Source of the DNA: JAFGBZ01 sp043817715 | Lineage (GTDB): Archaea; Iainarchaeota; Iainarchaeia; Iainarchaeales; JAFGBZ01 | Length of the DNA stretch: 64,000 nucleotides | Direction: 5' to 3' | Assembly: GCA_043817715.1 (NCBI GenBank) | Contig: JBDRGO010000007.1 | Span: 17,411-81,410, forward strand | In this document: piece after piece, positions 58,689 through 64,000 of the stretch | Position numbering within the stretch: the first letter of the stretch is position 1 | How the letters are laid out: every line of letters begins with the position of its first letter | Made by a program: the position numbers and the translations under genes | The notes under the pieces: generated by a model | Told to the model about the DNA's origin: nothing | Databases searched by the model: none | Seen by the model: only the letters and a program-made list of their open reading frames with translations

Positions 58689-61316
58689 TTTCTCAATTAA
58701 CCTGACAGCATAAGGCACAAACAAGGCAGTCATTGAAATCAATATCAACACAATCAATTCCCATGCACTTAATGCAACTGTTTTGAATATTTCCTGCGCA
58801 AAAGGATGATAGATTATTAATAACTGCAAACCAAAAGAAATCAATACAGCTAAAATCAAAAACTTGTTTTTTAATGGATTCAGTTCAAAAACAGTTTTAT
58901 TTTCCCTCCTGCAATTGAATACCAGAAACATTTCAAAAAAAACCATTCCGCTGAAAACCAGCGTTCTTGCATGAGATGGCTGGGTTAAATCAAAAGGATT
59001 TATTCCAAAAGAAAAATCCTTTTCAAAACCATACCAAAAAAAAGCTAAACTGCATATAACATAAACAAAAGTTGAAACAAAAATAAAAAACAAAAATTTA
59101 GAGAAAAGTGATTCATTTCTTTTTCTTGGCTTTTCATTCATTAAATTCTCGGGCCTTTCATTTGCCAACGCCAATGCAGGCAAGGCATCCGTTGCAATAT
59201 TAATCCATAAAATCTGCAAAGGAAGCAAAGGCAAAGGCAAGCCGACAATAGAAATGATTCCAACAACAGCAATTGCGGCAAAATTTGCCGAAAGCAAAAA
59301 TTTAATGAATGCCTGAATGTTTTTGTAAATTCTTCTTCCTTCCTCAATTGCCGAAACAATTGAAGAAAAATTATCATCACTTAAAACAATATCCGATGCC
59401 TCCTTGGATACCTCTGTCCCCTTAATTCCCATTGCAATTCCGATATCTGCATTCTTTAATGCAGGGGCATCATTTACTCCATCACCAGTAACCGCAACAA
59501 CATGGCCCTGCCTTTGAAGCGCCTGAACAATCATTAATTTATGCTTCGGGTCGGTGCGCGCAAAAATCACATTTGATTTAACGCATTCGCTGAATTCGTT
59601 TTCATTCATTGAATCCAGTTCGCTTCCTTCAACAACAGTTAACTGCTTTAAGCCCAATTCCTTTGCCACTGCCTTTGCAGTCAATGCATTGTCTCCGGTA
59701 ATTATTTTCACTTCAATTCCGGCGCTTAAAGCAGTCTGGATTGATTCCCTTGCTTCAGGACGAGGAGGATCCATTAAACCAATTAAACCCAAAAAAACCA
59801 TTTCATCCTCAGCATATTCAATTTCATCAGTTTCCTTGAAAGCAAACCCTAAAACCCTTAATGCTTTTCCGGCCCATTTTTCCTGAACCGAAATTAATTC
59901 ATTTCTTTTTTCTTCAGTTAAATTAATTTTTTTTCCATTAATCAATAAATGCGTGCTTCTTTCAATTACTTCTTCTAAAGCCCCTTTCATTAAAACAATT
60001 TTTTTTCCGTTGATTTCATGCAATGAACTCATTTTTTTTCTTTCAGAAGAAAAAGGAATTTCTGAAATTTTTTTAAATTGTGTTATCATGTTTGCTTTTT
60101 TTGTTAATACCTTTAATGAAACCTCTGTTGAATCACCAACAAAACTTAATGCTTTTTTATTTTCATCAAATTCAATAAATGAATTATTGCAGTTCTCGCA
60201 GGCCCATAACATTTTTTCAAATGATTCTCCTTCATAATTCAATTCTTCAACTGCATCATAACCAACGCCTTTAACATCAATTTCTTTTCCGTCAACAAAA
60301 ATTTTTCTTGCAGTCATTTCATTCAAAGTTAAAGTGCCTGTTTTGTCCGAACAAATAACTGTTGCCGCACCCAATGATTCAATAACTGAAATTTTTCTAA
60401 CAATTGCCTTTCTTTTCGCCATCTGCTGGACTCCCAAAGCCAAAGTAATTGTGACAATTATTGGAAGCCCTTCAGGAATTGCTGAAACCCCTAATGAAAC
60501 TGAAATCATGAACATTTCAAACAAATTAATTCCGCGGAAAAGCCCGATTAAAAACAAAACAAAAAGAATTCCGATAATTGCAATTCCAAGATTTTTCGCC
60601 AGCCAATCCAATTCAGTGTTTAAAATTGTTTTTTTTTCTTTTGAATCAGAAATCATTTCAGCAATTTTTCCGAATTCAGTATTCATTCCGGTGCTTGTTA
60701 CAATTGCCAATGCATGCCCTTCAGTTATAATTGTATTTGAATAAACCAGATTAATTCTTTTAGCCAAAGGCAAGTCTTCAGTTAATTCTTCAGAATTTTT
60801 TAAAACTGAATTACTTTCACCAGTTAAAATTGATTCATCCACTTTTAAGGAAAAGGATTCAATTAACCTTGCATCTGCAGGTGCCTTGTCCCCTGCATCC
60901 AGAAAAATCAAATCCCCTGGAACCAAGTTTTCTGCAGGAATTTTCTGCTTTTTTCCATTGCGTAAAACCACTGCATCCAAGGAAACCATTTTCTTTAACG
61001 CGCTTAATGCATTTTCTGCCTTGAATTCCTGAATAAAACCAATTACTGCATTTAAAACAATTATTGCAAAAATAGCAAAAGCATCCAATTGCTCCCCTAA
61101 AAGAAATGAAATTCCGCCTGCAACAAATAAAATCAATACAAGAACCGAAGTGAACTGATTCAAAAAAATCTTTAAAACACTAAAATCCTTTTTTTCCTTT
61201 AACTTGTTTTTACCAAATTCAATCAATCTTTTTTCCGCTTCTTCCTGCACCAAGCCGTTCCTTGAAGAATTAAGCTGCTGAAACAGCTCTTCCTCTGAAA
61301 GCAAAAAATAATCCAA
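58677..61316 (-). CDS. P-type cation-transporting ATPase (Ca2+-type, P2)
   Basis: An 879-residue P-type ATPase, close to bacterial/archaeal Ca2+ ATPases. The N-terminal cation-ATPase domain (LLSEEELFQQLNSSRNGL) is followed by M1-M2, actuator TGES (DESILTGESNSV), M4 with AIPEGLPI (PEGL ion-binding motif), phosphorylation motif CSDKTGTLT near 322-330, nucleotide-binding domain, TGDGVNDAPALKNADIGIAMG near 608, and six C-terminal TM helices. NFAAIAV and WINIATDALPALALA residues fit Ca2+ or Na+/K+-like sites; Ca2+ is most likely. The start is TTG 61316, after AAGGGA. Confidence 0.93.
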   Translation of the reverse strand: MDYFLLSEEELFQQLNSSRNGLVQEEAEKRLIEFGKNKLKEKKDFSVLKIFLNQFTSVLVLILFVAGGISFLLGEQLDAFAIFAIIVLNAVIGFIQEFKAENALSALKKMVSLDAVVLRNGKKQKIPAENLVPGDLIFLDAGDKAPADARLIESFSLKVDESILTGESNSVLKNSEELTEDLPLAKRINLVYSNTIITEGHALAIVTSTGMNTEFGKIAEMISDSKEKKTILNTELDWLAKNLGIAIIGILFVLFLIGLFRGINLFEMFMISVSLGVSAIPEGLPIIVTITLALGVQQMAKRKAIVRKISVIESLGAATVICSDKTGTLTLNEMTARKIFVDGKEIDVKGVGYDAVEELNYEGESFEKMLWACENCNNSFIEFDENKKALSFVGDSTEVSLKVLTKKANMITQFKKISEIPFSSERKKMSSLHEINGKKIVLMKGALEEVIERSTHLLINGKKINLTEEKRNELISVQEKWAGKALRVLGFAFKETDEIEYAEDEMVFLGLIGLMDPPRPEARESIQTALSAGIEVKIITGDNALTAKAVAKELGLKQLTVVEGSELDSMNENEFSECVKSNVIFARTDPKHKLMIVQALQRQGHVVAVTGDGVNDAPALKNADIGIAMGIKGTEVSKEASDIVLSDDNFSSIVSAIEEGRRIYKNIQAFIKFLLSANFAAIAVVGIISIVGLPLPLLPLQILWINIATDALPALALANERPENLMNEKPRKRNESLFSKFLFFIFVSTFVYVICSLAFFWYGFEKDFSFGINPFDLTQPSHARTLVFSGMVFFEMFLVFNCRRENKTVFELNPLKNKFLILAVLISFGLQLLIIYHPFAQEIFKTVALSAWELIVLILISMTALFVPYAVRLIEKLRN

Positions 61317-61361
61317 AAAAAATCCCTTTAAAGCAATAATAAATAAAGAAGAATATAAAGG

Positions 61362-62441
61362 TTATTCAAGGATTGAATAATAATTTTTTGTGAAATTAGT
61401 GTATTTCACTTCTTTTAATACTTGAATTGATTCATAATCAACAAGTATATCCTTAAATTCATTAAAAAAATCAGATAAAATCAAACTAAAATGCCCATCA
61501 CTTTTTGAATTAACATCAAAAATAATATCATATTTTCCTAAAGCACGCGCACTCCAAATCATAAAAGGATGGTTCTTAAAAAAAATCTTTAATTTTTTAT
61601 CTGCTTTTTTATCAATTCCTTTTGTTTCAACCAAAACCCTATGCCAATTAAAGCCAAGTTTACTGAATGAAAGATTAGCCCAAAATCCACCTATAATTTC
61701 TTTCTTAATCAACTGCAAAACCCTGTAACGCACAGTTTCAGGAGGAATTTTAACTGCCAAAGAAACTTCATGAAATGATTTCCTTGCATCCTTGCTTAAT
61801 TCTTCTACAATCTGCAAATCAAGCAAATCAACATCAAACACTTTTCTATCAGGAGAAATTTCAATTCTTTGGTTTTTCAGAATTTTTTCAAAAGAAGAAT
61901 CCAGTTTTTTAGGAGAAATTTCCTTAACTTTTGCTCCCTCCAAAAAGCCCTTGCAAAAAGAAGAATACAAATACTCATAAAGAATTATTTGAAAATCCAA
62001 TTCCTTCAAAAAACCAGAAAAAGAAGTTTTTAATTCATACATGAAATCATGAAACTGAAACAAGTCCTTACAAAAAAACAACAAAAGATAATCCCAGTTA
62101 CCAGCAGAACGAAAAACCCAAGAAACTCCGCCATTATTCACTAAAAAATCATTCACAAACTTTTCTTTTTCAGGAGTAAAATTACGAAACTTTAAATTAA
62201 CTGAATACAAATCAAAACCAAATCTAGTCATATCCATAAAAGGAAAAAAAGAAACAATCACCCCTCTATCAATCAAGCGTTTAATTCTAAAAGAAACAAC
62301 TTCCCTCGAAGTATTCAAAGCTTTGGCAATACTTGAAGAAGAAAACCTACAATTCTTATTAACATAATAAAGAATTTTTTTATCCAATAAATCAAATGAT
62401 TCAGCCTTAGGCGGATTCTCCAAAATTCTACTTGAAACCAC
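61362..62441 (-). CDS. Double Lrp/AsnC-type transcription regulator
   Basis: About 359 residues made of two tandem Lrp-like units. Unit 1: FDLLDKKILYYVNKNCRFSS, SSIAKALNTSREVVSFRIKR as HTH, then a RAM-like domain to ~170. Unit 2 starts near 205: DVDLLDLQIVEELSKDARKS, HEVSLAVKIPPETVRYRVLQ as HTH, then a second RAM-like part (FSKLGFNWHRVLVETKGI). Fused double Lrp proteins occur in some archaea. GTG 62441 fits the GTGGTTTT-start leader; GTG 62450 is an alternative. The effector pocket cannot be assigned. It is divergent from a small gene at 62.58 kb. Confidence 0.82.
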   Translation of the reverse strand: MVSSRILENPPKAESFDLLDKKILYYVNKNCRFSSSSIAKALNTSREVVSFRIKRLIDRGVIVSFFPFMDMTRFGFDLYSVNLKFRNFTPEKEKFVNDFLVNNGGVSWVFRSAGNWDYLLLFFCKDLFQFHDFMYELKTSFSGFLKELDFQIILYEYLYSSFCKGFLEGAKVKEISPKKLDSSFEKILKNQRIEISPDRKVFDVDLLDLQIVEELSKDARKSFHEVSLAVKIPPETVRYRVLQLIKKEIIGGFWANLSFSKLGFNWHRVLVETKGIDKKADKKLKIFFKNHPFMIWSARALGKYDIIFDVNSKSDGHFSLILSDFFNEFKDILVDYESIQVLKEVKYTNFTKNYYSILE

Positions 62442-62579
62442 AAAAACCACTTATTTACATAATAGTAAGAATAATATAAAAAGGTTACTGTTTCGTAAAA
62501 AAACACAAGAAATATCTTATATTACATGAAAATCATTATGTTACTATGGTTAGTGAATCAGTTATTTTGGGGGTTTTGT

Positions 62580-62714
62580 ATGTCCTTGTATTATAGTGAG
62601 CATTACAGTCAGAGAGGAAGAAAAGACCCTGTAATGGAGGAACTGAAATTCCTAAAAATAAGGCAAGAAGAGCTCATTAAGTCAATTAATGAACTAAAGG
62701 CAAGAAAAGAATGA
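62580..62714 (+). CDS. Small helical protein (44 residues)
   Basis: ATG 62580 follows GGGGG at RBS distance and encodes about 44 residues: SLYYSEHYSQRGRKDPVMEE, then a charged helix LKFLKIRQEELIKSINELKA. An upstream in-frame ATG (62526) would add a hydrophobic N-terminus but lacks an RBS. The upstream sequence has TTAGTGAA about 30 bp behind a TATA-like CTTATATTA, a possible diverged form of the AGTAGTAA leader. Function unknown; the coiled-coil-like helix may bind a partner. Confidence 0.5.
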   Translation: MSLYYSEHYSQRGRKDPVMEELKFLKIRQEELIKSINELKARKE

Positions 62715-62749
62715 GGAAGAAAGAAATAAAAAAAAAGGATTGAGGAAAT

Positions 62750-63106
62750 ATGTTTTTTGAATTACTGTTAATGGTTTTGAATTTTGATTTTTTTGGAATT
62801 ATTAATTTATTGCTTAGGAATCTTTTCTGGGTTTTTGGATTTATTGCTTTAGGTTATTTTTTCTTTGGTTCAAAAAAGGCTTTAAAATGGTTTATTGTTC
62901 TTTCACTTGCGCCTGTTTTACTGAATTCTTTTCTTGGATTCATTGGATGGAAAGAATTCAATATGAATTTTCTTGGATTGTATTATGTGTTTAATTTAAG
63001 TGCATTAAAATTCGCGGAAAGCACTAAATTTTTTGAAAATAGATTGCCTTATGTTGAGGAAATTACTATGATGGGTTCCTTAATTATTTTTAATTTATTT
63101 ATGTGA
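62750..63106 (+). CDS. Small membrane protein
   Basis: A 118-residue hydrophobic protein with about three TM segments (near 2-20, 24-42 and 48-68) and a less hydrophobic C-terminus containing ESTKFFENRLPYVEEI. The RBS is GAGGAAAT. It is 35 bp behind the 44-residue gene and precedes another small membrane gene; the three may form a unit. No family recognised. Confidence 0.65.
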   Translation: MFFELLLMVLNFDFFGIINLLLRNLFWVFGFIALGYFFFGSKKALKWFIVLSLAPVLLNSFLGFIGWKEFNMNFLGLYYVFNLSALKFAESTKFFENRLPYVEEITMMGSLIIFNLFM

Positions 63107-63168
63107 TTTGAATGAGTTTAAATTTTTTTAAAAAATTTAAAATTTTAAATACTCAATAGGAGATTTAA

Positions 63169-63342
63169 ATGAGTTTGAAAAAAATTCTTCAGGCATTGCT
63201 TGTTTCAAGTGGTTTGATTTTAATAAGTTTATTTCTTGAATTTAATGGAATCAAGCTTTTCAATTCCAGTTTATTCACTGGTTTTGGATTTCTTTTTTTA
63301 TTGATTACGGCGTTTAATGAAATCAATTTAGTTGGTCTTTAA
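63169..63342 (+). CDS. Very small membrane protein (57 residues)
   Basis: An open frame with AGGAGATTTAA before ATG 63169 encodes 57 residues with two hydrophobic stretches (LQALLVSSGLILISLFLEF and LFTGFGFLFLLITAF). The upstream gap contains an AT-only inverted repeat (about 63116-63157). Likely the third gene of the unit starting at 62580. Unknown function. Confidence 0.55.
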   Translation: MSLKKILQALLVSSGLILISLFLEFNGIKLFNSSLFTGFGFLFLLITAFNEINLVGL

Positions 63343-63346
63343 AGTC

Positions 63347-63452
63347 AAACAATACCTTTTAATTCTAGCTTTCTTTTTAGAAAAAAGAAAGCTAAGTTCC
63401 CAAAGAAAAAAGGAATTCTGCTTCGCAGAATTCGAAACAATACCTTTTAATT
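63347..63452. repeat. Two-hairpin unit flanked by perfect 18-bp direct repeats
   Basis: AAACAATACCTTTTAATT occurs at 63347-63364 and 63435-63452. Between them lie a hairpin 63367-63393 (AGCTTTCTTTTT/AAAAAAGAAAGCT), a spacer containing AAAGAAAAAAG, and the hairpin GAATTCTGC-TTC-GCAGAATTC (63413-63433). The direct repeats look like a target duplication or recombination scar. A close relative of the hairpin pair is in the tRNA-Ser intron. Confidence 0.75.
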
Positions 63453-63478
63453 AATTCTCATATGTTCTTTATTAACCA

Positions 63479-63536
63479 ATTAAGCCCTATTTCACAAAGT
63501 GAAATAGTGCCCGCCCGCCACCCGGCGTGACGGGTG
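63479..63536. repeat. Composite two-hairpin repeat, copy next to tRNA-Ser
   Basis: Begins AATTAAG, then CTATTTCAC-AAA-GTGAAATAG (63487-63507), a CCCGCCCGC linker and CACCCG-GCGTGA-CGGGTG (63519-63536), which ends two bases before the tRNA. Same unit as at 33944-34003, with changed but still paired stems. Confidence 0.75.
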
Positions 63537-63538
63537 AA

Positions 63539-63716
63539 GCAGGGATGGCGGAGTGGTCAAACGCACCAGACTTGAGCCGGGCTTTTCTTTTAGAAAAAGA
63601 AAAGCACCGTGTGCAAAAGAAAAAGGAATTCTGCTTTGCAGAATTCTAATGCACTAAAAAAAACGCGAGAGATCTGGAGCTTTCGAGCTACGGGGGTTCA
63701 AATCCCTCTTCCTGCG
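63539..63716 (+). tRNA. tRNA-Ser (UGA) with a 95-base intron
   Basis: Exon 1 is 63539-63576 (acceptor GCAGGGA, D-arm, CCAGA, CTTGAG), exon 2 is 63672-63716 (A, TCTGG, long variable arm AGC-TTTCGA-GCT, T-arm GGGGG-TTCAAAT-CCCTC, TTCCTGC, G). The anticodon TGA lies in loop CTTGA(G)(A), and the class II variable arm fits Ser. The intron, 63577-63671, is at the canonical 37/38 site; CTTG of the loop pairs with CGAG before the 3' cut to give the 4-bp bulge-helix-bulge core. The intron contains hairpins 63581-63605 and 63626-63646, the latter GAATTCTGC-TTT-GCAGAATTC, enclosed by GTGCA/TGCAC. Confidence 0.9.
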
Positions 63717-63781
63717 TCTTATTTTCGGTTCTTAAACAGGATACCCAAAACCTATAAAAGCAAAAAAAAGAGGTTTTGAGT

Positions 63782-64000
63782 ATGAAAGAAGAATTTGAAT
63801 TTCATCAATACAACCAAATAAACAAGCGTTTGCTTGAAAGATTTGAAGAAGATAAAAGCATTTCTGAAACCAATAAGGCAATTTTAAGGAATTACTTGAA
63901 TTCCCTTTATGTTGATGCTTTAAGCATTCCAAGAATTAACAAAGTCTTTGACCAAATGATTAGGTTAAGCCATTGGTATGAAAAAGAATGGGAAACTGCA
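63782..64000 (+). CDS. Tyrosine recombinase/integrase, N-terminal part (cut by window end)
   Basis: 73 residues are visible. They read as the helical SAM-like DNA-binding domain of archaeal Xer/phage-type integrases: NKRLLERFEEDKSISETNKA, then ILRNYLNSLYVDALSIPRIN, then VFDQMIRLSHWYEKEWETA, the order normally followed by TKEDI and the catalytic domain. The catalytic residues lie outside the window. The gene begins 65 bp behind tRNA-Ser, the typical place for an integrase of an element inserted at a tRNA 3' end. The RBS is GAGGTTTTGAGT. Confidence 0.6.
   Translation, partial: MKEEFEFHQYNQINKRLLERFEEDKSISETNKAILRNYLNSLYVDALSIPRINKVFDQMIRLSHWYEKEWETA

Overview
The window is AT-rich archaeal chromosome. 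Archaeal markers are a group II chaperonin (thermosome), a homotetrameric-type tRNA-splicing endonuclease, TrmB-, Lrp- and CBS-HTH-type regulators, KaiC-like ATPases, an RPA/SSB-like OB-fold protein and histone-fold proteins. TATA boxes are followed by a strongly conserved short leader, usually GTGATTTT-ATG or GTGGTTTT-ATG. Several genes look bacterial or patchily distributed: a bacterial-type MetK, a class II LysRS, PanB, and a sigma-70-like multi-HTH protein. This mix suggests a DPANN-type archaeon, perhaps Diapherotrites/Iainarchaeota-like. That placement is inference from gene content only.

Layout. 1-7.2 kb: carbon metabolism (transketolase N-half, FSA/transaldolase), IlvE, PanB, the sigma-like protein, a CMP-kinase-like P-loop protein, a KaiC-like ATPase and a degenerate HD-GYP protein. 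7.3-16.1 kb: IleRS, two unknown proteins (one HTH-bearing), tRNA-Ile(UAU), an OB-fold protein, a TM-helix channel-like protein, a UPF0200-type kinase and the thermosome. 16.3-26.4 kb: surface proteins, namely a membrane-tethered winged-HTH protein with tandem Ig/cadherin-like repeats and two duplicated NosD-type beta-helix proteins, the larger ending in a dockerin-like module. 26.5-34.9 kb: LysRS, three toxin-antitoxin loci, a YgjP-type metallopeptidase, a COG2112 kinase, a histone-fold gene cluster and a queuosine-precursor transporter. 35-41 kb: a short histone, an arrestin-fold protein, EndA, TrpRS, membrane proteins and a YbaK-type deacylase. 41-57 kb: a large exported putative zincin, MetK with a divergent CBS-HTH gene, and a set of exported beta-sandwich proteins including one with a VWA domain. 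57-64 kb: TrmB, an unassigned structured RNA candidate, a P-type ATPase, a double Lrp protein, small membrane proteins, an intron-containing tRNA-Ser(UGA), and the start of a tyrosine recombinase directly behind it.

Most notable signals: (1) a family of composite two-hairpin repeats whose stems differ between copies while base pairing and loop sequence are kept (33.9-34.2 kb and 63.5 kb), plus a related class of paired hairpins in intergenic DNA, one of which also sits inside the tRNA-Ser intron; (2) a TATA / ~25-30 bp / AGTAGTAA / GGGGG leader shared by four exported-protein transcription units and by no other gene here; (3) a sigma-70 region 2/4-like protein in an archaeon; (4) a GC-rich ~100-nt structured RNA candidate with two mutually exclusive closing helices at 58.14-58.24 kb; (5) a tRNA-integrase junction at the right edge that may begin an integrated element.
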